Source: Flavobacteriaceae bacterium
GTDB lineage: Bacteria > Bacteroidota > Bacteroidia > Flavobacteriales > Flavobacteriaceae
Assembly: GCA_019752245.1 (NCBI GenBank)
Contig: JAIEMH010000216.1
Location: 1 to 19,251 of the forward strand
Reading direction: 5' to 3'
DNA length: 19,251 nt
A program made the position numbers and the translations under genes. Numbering within the stretch: the stretch's first letter is position 1; each line of letters opens with the position of its first letter. Shown one piece after another: positions 1 to 6,432 of this stretch. Below the pieces are notes generated by a model. That model saw nothing but the letters and a program-made list of their open reading frames with translations. It was not told where the DNA came from and did no database searches.

Positions 1-2
1 AC

Positions 3-329
3 AATCGTGGCATTTCAGTAATTATCGCTGGTGCTGGTGGCGCGGCACATTTACCCGGAATGGTCGCTTCCATGTCGCCATTGCCAATTATTGGCGTTCC
101 AGTAAAATCGAGTAATTCTATCGATGGTTGGGATTCGATTTTGTCAATTCTCCAAATGCCTGGTGGCGTTCCTGTGGCAACTGTAGCTTTGAACGGAGCA
201 AAAAATGCCGGAATTCTGGCGGCTCAAATCATCGGTTCATCAGACAAAAATGTTTTGGATAAAATTATTTCTTATAAAGAAAGTCTGAAAGAAGCTGTGA
301 ATAAATCGTCAGAAAATTTAAAGAAATAG
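3..329 (+). CDS. purE: PurE, N5-carboxyaminoimidazole ribonucleotide mutase, 3' part only
   Basis: The reading frame is open from the first bases of the window and ends at TAG 327-329, so only the C-terminal 108 residues are present. The start lies outside the window. The visible part has the PurE hallmarks: a glycine-rich IIAGAGGAAHLPGM stretch, then PIIGVPV, then LQMPGGVPVATVA and NAGILAAQI. In the family these form the nucleotide-binding core. PurE moves the carboxyl group of N5-CAIR to C4 of the imidazole ring in de novo purine synthesis, in the cytoplasm. The Met at 60 lies inside a conserved strand and is not the start. The tail after the last helix is lysine-rich. Identification is confident; whether purK lies upstream cannot be seen. 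Confidence 0.95.
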   Translation, partial: NRGISVIIAGAGGAAHLPGMVASMSPLPIIGVPVKSSNSIDGWDSILSILQMPGGVPVATVALNGAKNAGILAAQIIGSSDKNVLDKIISYKESLKEAVNKSSENLKK

Positions 330-342
330 TTTTTTTTCTAGA

Positions 343-421
343 AGCTATTCCAGCTATCCGTTGCAATCTTTTATTTTTTTAAAGAAAAAAAAATAAAAGG
401 ATTTCCACTACTATCTGGGCT
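343..421. repeat. 79-nt multi-part imperfect inverted repeat, likely dispersed Flavobacteriaceae element
   Basis: Nested complementary segments lie between purE and the peptidase gene: AGC 343-345 with GCT 419-421, CCAG 350-353 with CTGG 415-418, ATCC 356-359 with GGAT 399-402, and a perfect 12-bp A/T stem 369-380 with 387-398 around a 6-nt loop. From memory, intergenic regions of other Flavobacteriaceae contain a similar layout (a GAAGCTAT..CC.GCT.TCCG half, a variable hairpin, then AAAAGGAT..CC.CT..ATC.GGGCT). I could not check this by search. It may act as a terminator or structured RNA for purE. The structure is seen directly; the family membership is recall. Confidence 0.6.
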
Positions 422-474
422 AAACTCTCGGTAAATTTCAGTCTTAAATTTTAAAGTTATTCTTAATTTAAAAA

Positions 475-498
475 CTTTGTGCCTTCGAGTCTTCGTGG
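475..498 (+). repeat. Three degenerate 8-bp units upstream of the M3 peptidase gene
   Basis: Three successive 8-mers, CTTTGTGC, CTTCGAGT and CTTCGTGG, sit 10-34 nt before the chosen start at 509. The first contains TTTG preceded by AAAC, a weak form of the TAnnTTTG -7 box, so the repeat may overlap the promoter. Promoter function is inferred. Confidence 0.45.
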
Positions 499-508
499 CA
501 AAAATAGT

Positions 509-2539
509 ATGAAAACACTCACTCAAAAATTCCAAACAAAATACGATACTGCGCCATTTTCACAAATAAAAATGGAAGATTACAAACCAGCATTTATAGA
601 AAATATAGCAGCTGCAAAAGCAGAAATCGATACCATAATCAACAATCCAGAAACTCCAACTTTCGAAAACACCATCGAAGCATTAGATTTTTCAGGAAAC
701 GCTTTAGATAGATTATCGTCTATTTTCTTCAACTTGAATTCAGCAGAAACTTCTGACGAAATGCAGAAAATCGCACAGGAAGTAACGCCATTATTGACCG
801 AATTCAGCAATGACATTACCTTAAACGAAGACTTATTCAAAAGAATAAAATCAGTTTACGAACAAAAAGAAACATTAAATCTCACTACAGAACAAGCGAC
901 TTTATTAGATAAAAAATTCAAAAGTTTTTCTAGAAACGGAGCATTATTATCCGAAGAAAAAAAATCAAAACTTCGTGAAATTGACACCGAATTGGCAAAA
1001 CTAAAACTGACTTTCAGCGAAAATGTTTTGGCAGAAACCAATAATTATCAACTTCATATTACTAACGAAGCTGATTTAAAAGGTTTACCAGAAGGAACTA
1101 TAGAAGCCGCAAAAGCATTAGCAAAATCGAAAGAATTGGAAGGTTGGATTTTCACATTAGATCATCCAAGTTATTTACCGTTTGTAACTTATGCAGAAAA
1201 TCGTGAGTTGCGAAAAGAAATTGCCATCGCAGCCGGAAAAAAAGCATTCCAAAATAACGAATTCGATAATCAGGAAATCACACTTAAAATTGCAAAATTG
1301 CGTTTTGAACGCGCCAATTTATTAGGATATGAAACCCATTCGCATTTTGTTTTGGAAGAACGAATGGCACAAAATCCAGATAAAGTAAAATCGTTTTTAA
1401 ATGATTTATTGACAAAAGCAAAACCTGCAGCAGAAAGAGAATTTGCAGAATTAACCAATTTCGCCAAAGAATTGGACGGAATTGATCATCTTGAAAAATG
1501 GGACGGTTCGTATTATTCAGAAAAATTGAAACAGAAATTATTCAATTTGGATGATGAAAAATTAAAACCTTATTTTCAACTGGAAAATGTTCTAAATGGC
1601 GCATTTACAATTGCTGGAAAATTATATGGATTAACGTTTACCGAAGTTTTTGATATAGACAAATACCACGAAGAAGTTACAACCTACGAAGTAAAAGATG
1701 AATTTGGAGAACTAGTTTCCATATTCTACGCTGATTTCTTCCCAAGAAAAGGAAAACGAAATGGCGCTTGGATGACGAGTTTCAAATCGCAATATATTAA
1801 GGACGGCAAAAACGAACGACCACATATTTCCAACGTCTGTAATTTTACAAAACCAACCGAAACAAAACCATCGCTTTTAACATTCAATGAAGTTACGACT
1901 TTGTTTCACGAATTCGGTCACGGATTACACGGAATGTTGGCCAACACATTTTATCCAAGTTTGTCTGGAACATCAGTTTATTGGGATTTTGTAGAATTAC
2001 CAAGTCAAGTTATGGAAAACTGGTGTTACGAACCAGAGGCATTGGCATTGTTTGCAAAACATTACGAAACCGGAGAAATTATTCCGCAAGAATATGTCAA
2101 TAAAATAAAGGAAAGCGCGAGTTTTCAAGAAGGAATGGCAACGTTGCGTCAATTGAGTTTTGGTTTATTAGACATGGCTTTTCATAGTAACAATCCAACC
2201 GAAATTACTAACATAAAAGCATTCGAAAAAACTGCATTTGAAGGAACAACTTTATATCCAGACGTTGAAGAAAACTGTATGAGCGTTTCTTTTTCACACA
2301 TTTTTGCTGGCGGATATTCTTCAGGATATTACAGTTACAAATGGGCAGAAGTTTTGGATGCGGATGCTTTTGCGTATTTCCAAGAAAAAGGAATTTTCAA
2401 TAAAGAGGTTGCTACAAAATTTAAGGACAACGTACTTTCTAAAGGTGGAACTGAATTGCCAATGGAATTGTACAAACGCTTTCGCGGTCAAGAGCCGAAG
2501 GCTGATGCTTTGTTGAAACGTGCCGGGTTGTTAGTTTAA
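509..2539 (+). CDS. M3 family zinc metallopeptidase (oligopeptidase A / dipeptidyl carboxypeptidase type)
   Basis: A 676-residue cytoplasmic-type peptidase with no signal peptide. The zinc site is complete: HEFGH at about residues 467-471 and, 29 residues after the first His, the third ligand Glu in DFVELPSQ (about 496). That is the spacing known from thimet oligopeptidase. The C-terminal region has the family stretch CMSVSFSHIFAGGYSSGYYSYKW. The length fits OpdA/Dcp enzymes, which cut short peptides in protein and signal-peptide turnover; endo- and exopeptidase forms cannot be told apart here. The start is ATG 509 (MKTLTQKF), not the in-frame GTG at 479, which lies inside an 8-bp repeat and would add a tail unlike the family N terminus. 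The next gene begins 18 nt downstream and is probably cotranscribed. Confidence 0.93.
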   Translation: MKTLTQKFQTKYDTAPFSQIKMEDYKPAFIENIAAAKAEIDTIINNPETPTFENTIEALDFSGNALDRLSSIFFNLNSAETSDEMQKIAQEVTPLLTEFSNDITLNEDLFKRIKSVYEQKETLNLTTEQATLLDKKFKSFSRNGALLSEEKKSKLREIDTELAKLKLTFSENVLAETNNYQLHITNEADLKGLPEGTIEAAKALAKSKELEGWIFTLDHPSYLPFVTYAENRELRKEIAIAAGKKAFQNNEFDNQEITLKIAKLRFERANLLGYETHSHFVLEERMAQNPDKVKSFLNDLLTKAKPAAEREFAELTNFAKELDGIDHLEKWDGSYYSEKLKQKLFNLDDEKLKPYFQLENVLNGAFTIAGKLYGLTFTEVFDIDKYHEEVTTYEVKDEFGELVSIFYADFFPRKGKRNGAWMTSFKSQYIKDGKNERPHISNVCNFTKPTETKPSLLTFNEVTTLFHEFGHGLHGMLANTFYPSLSGTSVYWDFVELPSQVMENWCYEPEALALFAKHYETGEIIPQEYVNKIKESASFQEGMATLRQLSFGLLDMAFHSNNPTEITNIKAFEKTAFEGTTLYPDVEENCMSVSFSHIFAGGYSSGYYSYKWAEVLDADAFAYFQEKGIFNKEVATKFKDNVLSKGGTELPMELYKRFRGQEPKADALLKRAGLLV

Positions 2540-2557
2540 TTCATTAAAAATATCAAG

Positions 2558-3217
2558 TTGAAAAAACATTTTAAGAAACTTATTTATCTTTCAATTTTTG
2601 GATTGATTGTGCTTTTTTCCGTGAACTTTTATGTGAAATCAGAAACTGATGCACTTATCTATACCTCTGAAAATGATGTTCCAAAAAATAATGTCGGAAT
2701 TGTATTTGGCGCAGGAATTATTGGAGACAAACCCAGTAAATACCTTCGCGACAGACTAGATGCAGGAATTTTATTATACAAATCAAAGAAAATAAATAAA
2801 ATTTTACTTTCTGGCGATAATGGAAGCGATGCGCATGACGAATTAACAGTTATGAAAAAATACTGCTTTGAAAACGGAGTTGATACAACTAAAATATACA
2901 TTGATTATGCTGGGTTCGATACTTATTCAACAATTTACAGAGCAAAAAATATTTTTAAAATTGATAAAGCTATTTTAGTAACTCAAGAATATCATTTGAA
3001 CAGAGCAATCTATATTGGAAATAAACTTGGAATTAAATCAGTAGGATTTTCTGCGAATGTTGGTGAATATAGAAACTACAATTATGTATGTTTCAGAGAA
3101 TACTTTTCAATATTCAAATCGGCAATTGATGTTGCTCGAAATAGAAAACCTCATTTTTTAGGAAGTGAAATTAATATTAATGGTGTTTCTAATTATTCTA
3201 AAGACGATAAAAGATAA
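2558..3217 (+). CDS. SanA/YdcF-like (DUF218) envelope protein
   Basis: A 219-residue protein with an N-terminal membrane anchor (about residues 8-25, after a lysine-rich start) and a DUF218/SanA domain behind it. Matching SanA motifs in order are GIVFGAGI (47-54), PSKYLRDRLDAG (59-70), ILLSGDNG (82-89), DYAGFDTYSTIYRA (116-129) and VTQEYHLNRA (141-150). In E. coli, SanA and its relative ElyC affect envelope permeability and peptidoglycan or lipid-carrier metabolism; the biochemical reaction is not settled. The start is TTG 2558, directly before MKKHFKKL, and no ATG fits. It lies 18 nt after the peptidase gene and is followed by a hairpin terminator, so it is likely the last gene of a two-gene unit. 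Confidence 0.85.
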   Translation: MKKHFKKLIYLSIFGLIVLFSVNFYVKSETDALIYTSENDVPKNNVGIVFGAGIIGDKPSKYLRDRLDAGILLYKSKKINKILLSGDNGSDAHDELTVMKKYCFENGVDTTKIYIDYAGFDTYSTIYRAKNIFKIDKAILVTQEYHLNRAIYIGNKLGIKSVGFSANVGEYRNYNYVCFREYFSIFKSAIDVARNRKPHFLGSEININGVSNYSKDDKR

Positions 3218-3224
3218 TAAAATC

Positions 3225-3256
3225 AACCAAAGAATCAACGCTTTGGTTAATTTTTA
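3225..3256 (+). terminator. Rho-independent-type terminator after the SanA-like gene
   Basis: A perfect 8-bp stem, AACCAAAG 3225-3232 with CTTTGGTT 3241-3248, encloses an 8-nt loop and is followed by AATTTTT. It begins 8 nt after the stop codon. It separates the peptidase/SanA unit from the regulator promoter. Confidence 0.7.
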
Positions 3257-3261
3257 AAATA

Positions 3262-3285
3262 AACTTTCATTTTTTATTGAAAGTT
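3262..3285. promoter_or_regulatory. 24-bp palindromic operator, copy 1 (likely site of the GbsR-like regulator)
   Basis: A perfect dyad: AACTTTCA 3262-3269, an 8-nt T-rich spacer, TGAAAGTT 3278-3285. The second half overlaps the TTG (3277-3279) that fits as the -33 element of the regulator promoter, so binding there would be expected to block transcription. An almost identical copy lies at 3834-3857. The palindromes are seen directly; binding by the adjacent regulator is inferred from location. Confidence 0.8.
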
Positions 3286-3306
3286 CAAAAACATTATGTA
3301 ACTTTG
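3277..3306 (+). promoter_or_regulatory. Bacteroidetes-type promoter of the GbsR-like regulator gene
   Basis: A TTG at 3277-3279, a 19-nt spacer, and TAACTTTG at 3299-3306 match the Bacteroidetes pattern TTG-N19-TAnnTTTG. Only 4 nt separate the -7 box from the ATG at 3311. Transcription starting 5-7 nt after the box would give a leaderless or nearly leaderless mRNA. Confidence 0.8.
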
Positions 3307-3310
3307 TGTT

Positions 3311-3814
3311 ATGGAATTCAAAGAAGCAAAAAATAAATTCGTTCAAACTTGGGGTGCACTTGGTTCGCAATGGGGAATTAACAAAACTATGGCGCAAATT
3401 CATGCTTTGTTAATGGTTTCCAACGATGCTATTTCAATGGAGGAAATTATGGAAGAATTGCAAATTTCAAGAGGAAATGCATCTATGAATTTACGTGCCT
3501 TGATGGATTGGGGAATTGTTTACAAAGAATACAAAGCTGGCGAACGACGTGAATTTTTTACTGCAGAAAAAGATTTGGATGAACTGGCCGTGAAAATTTC
3601 AAGAGAACGAAGCAAACGCGAAATCAAACCTGCGTTGAAAGTTTTAAAAGAAGTTTCATCGATAACTTCAGACAATACAGCCGAAGAAAAACACTTTGTA
3701 GATCAAACAACAAAATTGTATGATTTTGTTCTGAAAGCTGATAATATGTTGGACAAAATGACCGAATACAAAGACAATTGGTTGGCAAAATTGGTTGTGA
3801 AAATTATGAAGTAA
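3311..3814 (+). CDS. GbsR/MarR-like winged-helix transcriptional regulator
   Basis: A 167-residue protein of GbsR type. The N-terminal helix ends in the typical WGALGSQWGINKTMAQIHALL (about 14-34). It is followed by a winged helix-turn-helix: SMEEIMEELQISRGNASMNLRAL (about 42-64) contains the recognition helix, and YKEYKAGERREFFTA (about 71-85) is the wing. The C-terminal half is helical and probably mediates dimerisation. Characterised GbsR proteins are repressors, for example of choline/glycine-betaine genes in Bacillus, but Bacteroidetes members occur in many contexts, so the ligand here is unknown. Palindromes of one type flank the gene at 3262-3285 and 3834-3857. This suggests autoregulation plus control of the six genes downstream, the first of which begins 57 nt after its stop. 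Confidence 0.88.
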   Translation: MEFKEAKNKFVQTWGALGSQWGINKTMAQIHALLMVSNDAISMEEIMEELQISRGNASMNLRALMDWGIVYKEYKAGERREFFTAEKDLDELAVKISRERSKREIKPALKVLKEVSSITSDNTAEEKHFVDQTTKLYDFVLKADNMLDKMTEYKDNWLAKLVVKIMK

Positions 3815-3833
3815 AATAAAAAAATTTAACAAT

Positions 3834-3857
3834 AACTTTCATTTTTTTCTGAAAGTT
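3834..3857. promoter_or_regulatory. 24-bp palindromic operator, copy 2, before the six-gene block
   Basis: AACTTTCA 3834-3841, an 8-nt spacer, TGAAAGTT 3850-3857, with the same geometry as copy 1 and only two spacer bases different. It ends 14 nt before the ATG at 3872. I find no full TAnnTTTG box after it. TAACTTTC at 3833-3840, inside the left arm, is one base off that box but has no -33 partner. It may be a roadblock or a second operator of a promoter I cannot define. Confidence 0.78.
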
Positions 3858-3871
3858 TAAAAATTAAAATC

Positions 3872-4207
3872 ATGAAAATAATAAAATATCTAAACACATT
3901 TGCACTAGGATTACCAATTATAATCGCCTTTCTTGGTTTGATTGACGGCAATTATTATGGAACTGCATTAGTATCAACCATGCTAACAGGATTTATCCAA
4001 GTAGTACTTTCATTATTACTACTTTCTTATAATCCGAGCAATAAATATTTACAAATTTATATTATAACAGTTATTCTATTCTTCACATTATGGTATTTAA
4101 ATGCAAACTATTTCTATTCAGATATCCTGACTTTTTTACTATTTCCAATTCCGCTATTATTAGCAATCTATCTATCAATTATAATTTATAAAAAAGAAAC
4201 ATTATGA
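3872..4207 (+). CDS. Small four-helix membrane protein, paralogue of the 4911-5282 product
   Basis: An unrecognised protein of 111 residues, almost entirely hydrophobic, with about four membrane helices (roughly 8-25, 32-52, 60-76 and 83-105) and a short lysine-containing tail. Its second half resembles the product of 4911-5282: a G-F/I-IQV stretch in helix 2, then K-x-L-x-IY, then an FP..LAIY..III pattern in helix 4. The two are probably old duplicates, and I can assign no function. It is the first gene after operator copy 2, and its stop overlaps the next start (ATGA at 4204-4207), so translation is likely coupled. The ATG at 3872 has only about 14 nt between it and the palindrome. Confidence 0.8.
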   Translation: MKIIKYLNTFALGLPIIIAFLGLIDGNYYGTALVSTMLTGFIQVVLSLLLLSYNPSNKYLQIYIITVILFFTLWYLNANYFYSDILTFLLFPIPLLLAIYLSIIIYKKETL

Positions 4208-4914
4208 GCTTTTTAACCGCAGAATGGAACGACTTAGCCTTAATAAACTACAAAATAAATCCAAAAATATTAGAGAATTATTTACCGAAAGGAACAGAAT
4301 TAGATTTATGGAACGGCAAATGCTACATTAGTTTAATTGGATTTATGTTCGAAAATGTGAAAGTTTTAGGAATCAAAATTCCGTTTCATGTGAATTTTGA
4401 AGAAGTCAACTTACGTTTTTATGTAAAAAGATACGAAGATGGAATTTGGAAACGTGGTGTTGTATTTGTAAAAGAAATTGTCCCGAAACACGCCATTTCA
4501 ATTGTTGCCAATACATTATACAAAGAACATTATCAAACTTTGAAAATGCGCCATTCGAGAACTGAAACTGAAACATCAAAATCATTTCAATACGAATGGA
4601 AAAAAGACAATAAATGGAATTCCATTTCAATGGAAACTACTAAAAATCCAATTCCTATTGAATTAAATTCTGAAGCCGAATTTATAACCGAACATTATTT
4701 TGGTTACACAAAATTCAACGAAAATAAAACAATCGAATACGAAGTTACGCATCCAAGATGGGAACAATTAGAGGTCATCGACTATAAAATTGATGTTGAT
4801 TTTGAATACATTTACGGTAAAGATTTTAAATTTCTACAAGATTTAAAACCAATTTCTACCTTTTTAGCATTGGGATCAAAAATCACTATTGAAGGTAAAA
4901 AAACAATCCGATGA
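4204..4914 (+). CDS. YqjF-like DUF2071 protein
   Basis: A soluble protein of 236 residues without a signal peptide. It matches the YqjF/DUF2071 family: an N-terminal segment with TAEWNDLALINYKINPKILENYLPKGTELD, then YISLIGFMFENVKVLG, VNLRFYVKR (about 68-76) and RGVVFVKEIVPKHAISIVANTLYKEHY (about 85-111). The family folds like an acetoacetate-decarboxylase-related beta barrel, and its function is unknown. It often occurs near small membrane proteins and DCC-type proteins, as here, though that statement rests on memory. The gene overlaps both neighbours by 4 nt (ATGA at 4204 and again at 4911), placing it firmly in the operon and making its products likely to be produced in fixed ratio. Confidence 0.85.
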   Translation: MSFLTAEWNDLALINYKINPKILENYLPKGTELDLWNGKCYISLIGFMFENVKVLGIKIPFHVNFEEVNLRFYVKRYEDGIWKRGVVFVKEIVPKHAISIVANTLYKEHYQTLKMRHSRTETETSKSFQYEWKKDNKWNSISMETTKNPIPIELNSEAEFITEHYFGYTKFNENKTIEYEVTHPRWEQLEVIDYKIDVDFEYIYGKDFKFLQDLKPISTFLALGSKITIEGKKTIR

Positions 4915-5282
4915 AAACTTTAAGAAAAATAAACAATATTGCATTTTATACTACATTAATTTTATTTATCACAGTATATCTTGGGATGTTAGCACAAATT
5001 CCACTTGGAATTATTCAAGTAATTTCAGCAATTATAATAACCTACAAGATGTTTCTGAAATCAGATTATGCAAAAAAACATCTTACAATTTATTGGATTT
5101 TCACTCTAACAGAATTGTACTTATTCTATTTAGAACAATATCATTATCAATCAAGTAACGATTTTATAGAACTATTATTAATGGTGTTTTTCCCAATGGC
5201 AATTGCTATTTATTTTAAAATAATTATGAATCATATCACAAAAGAATATGAAAACACTAGAAAACCAAACCTTATTATATGA
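4911..5282 (+). CDS. Small four-helix membrane protein, paralogue of the 3872-4207 product
   Basis: An unrecognised 123-residue protein with about four hydrophobic helices (roughly 9-27, 30-48, 60-75 and 85-106) and a charged C-terminal tail. It aligns by eye with the 3872 product at LGIIQVISAIII, KKHLTIYWIF, LFYL and FFPMAIAIYFKII, in the same order and spacing. That supports duplication within the operon, with the DUF2071 gene between the copies. It starts in a 4-nt overlap and ends 35 nt into the next gene, in a different frame, so the last 11 codons do double duty. I cannot name a function. Confidence 0.8.
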   Translation: MKTLRKINNIAFYTTLILFITVYLGMLAQIPLGIIQVISAIIITYKMFLKSDYAKKHLTIYWIFTLTELYLFYLEQYHYQSSNDFIELLLMVFFPMAIAIYFKIIMNHITKEYENTRKPNLII

Positions 5283-5994
5283 CGAAGATTGTCCGCTTTG
5301 TCGCGTGTATACTTCTGGTTTTATAAAAGCTGGAATGTTGGACGAAAATGGCAAGAAACCCTATTGTCAATTATCTGATGAAGAGCAAAATTTTATTGAT
5401 GTAAAACACGCATCAAACGAAATTGCTTTAGTAGATAACCAAAACAAAACCGTAATTTATGGAATTGACAGTTTACTAAAAGTAATCGGATTTTCATTTC
5501 CGTGGATGGAGAAAATCGGAAATCTAAAACCAATAAAATACTTTCTCAAAAAATTATATTCTTTCATTTCTTACAATCGAAAAGTAATTATTCCGAGTAA
5601 AATTAAGAAAGAAATTAAGTTGCAGTGTGTTCCTGATTTTAATTTTAAGTATCGAATATTGTACATTTTGTTTGCAGTAATTACATCTAGTTTTCTAATA
5701 AATAAATTTAATACTAGTTTTATATTTTCAAAAACTATATTATTCACATCTGTTTTACTATTGATTAAAAGTATTCTGTTATTCAAATTTTCAAAAGAAA
5801 TTAAACTTATTTATTTAGGTAATTTTGCAACCAGCATTCTATTTGGATCACTTCTTTTACTACCAATTATCATCTTAAAATCGTTATTGAATCTTCCAGA
5901 AATTATAAATCAAATCTACTTTTATATCATAATTTCAATCACTATTATTGACATCGTAAGAAGAATACAAATCATAAAATTTAACCTAAAATGA
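5248..5994 (+). CDS. DCC-family (DUF393) thiol-disulfide protein with C-terminal membrane domain
   Basis: A 248-residue two-part protein. Residues about 8-125 are a DCC/DUF393 domain: YDEDCPLCRVYTSGF has the family D-x-x-C-P-L-C motif with Cys15 and Cys18, and LYSFISYNRKVIIPSK (about 103-118) is the usual domain end. These proteins are annotated as putative thiol-disulfide oxidoreductases by motif, with little biochemical proof. Residues about 136-238 add four hydrophobic helices, which many DCC proteins lack, so the redox domain is tethered to the inner membrane, probably on the cytoplasmic side because there is no signal sequence. The start at ATG 5248 lies 35 nt inside the previous gene. 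A later start would cut into the motif-bearing strand, so the overlap is real. Confidence 0.85.
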   Translation: MKTLENQTLLYDEDCPLCRVYTSGFIKAGMLDENGKKPYCQLSDEEQNFIDVKHASNEIALVDNQNKTVIYGIDSLLKVIGFSFPWMEKIGNLKPIKYFLKKLYSFISYNRKVIIPSKIKKEIKLQCVPDFNFKYRILYILFAVITSSFLINKFNTSFIFSKTILFTSVLLLIKSILLFKFSKEIKLIYLGNFATSILFGSLLLLPIIILKSLLNLPEIINQIYFYIIISITIIDIVRRIQIIKFNLK

Positions 5995-6431
5995 ACATAA
6001 CAATCCCAAACTGGCTGATTATCTTAAGTGGAATTGGTCAAATCTTTACAGCGTTGATTTACCCTTACATTCGTCATCAAGTTTTTGATTGGTATAATGA
6101 TGTAAAACAATTGAAACCACTAAATCAGGAAATTGCAAAAACCTATGGACGATATATTCAAGGACTAAACTTTTCTTTTGGATTGATTGCGATTTTATTT
6201 ACAAATGAATTAAAAGAACAATCAGCATTAGCAGTTGCTTTAACAGGATTAATTGCTGCTTATTGGGTTGGAAAAGTCGCCACACAAATTGCTTATTATC
6301 CAATGTATGACATTCCAAAAAGAAGATTATTTAAAGTTGGAAGTTATTTTATGAACACATTTTTTGTACTTTTTGCAGTTGTAAATACATTACTTTTTAT
6401 TCATAATTTAATTGGACATTATAAATTTTAA
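5991..6431 (+). CDS. Hypothetical four-helix membrane protein
   Basis: An unrecognised protein of 146 residues. It begins with a short polar stretch and has about four helices (roughly 7-24, 55-72, 77-98 and 118-140). Between the first two is a polar loop with HQVFDWYNDVKQLKPLNQEIAKTYGRYIQG, and AYYPMYDIPKRRLFKVG precedes the last helix; both loops carry many charged and aromatic residues. It is not obviously similar to the two smaller membrane proteins of the operon. ATGA at 5991-5994 couples it to the DCC gene, and the next gene begins one base after its stop. It may be a partner of the tethered DCC domain, but that is only positional inference. Confidence 0.78.
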   Translation: MNITIPNWLIILSGIGQIFTALIYPYIRHQVFDWYNDVKQLKPLNQEIAKTYGRYIQGLNFSFGLIAILFTNELKEQSALAVALTGLIAAYWVGKVATQIAYYPMYDIPKRRLFKVGSYFMNTFFVLFAVVNTLLFIHNLIGHYKF

Positions 6432-6432
6432 A

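Noticed and set aside
479..508. GTG start extending the M3 peptidase by ten residues
   Set aside because: It lies within the 8-bp repeat/promoter zone. The family N terminus begins at the ATG at 509.
4889..5158. Alternative open frame overlapping the small membrane protein at 4911
   Set aside because: Its product is polar and low-complexity and fits no family. The 4911 frame has the ATGA coupling and resembles the 3872 product.
6412..6432. TTG start adding seven residues to the SRPBCC protein
   Set aside because: ATG 6433, one base after the upstream stop, is the simpler choice and fits the fold's first strand.
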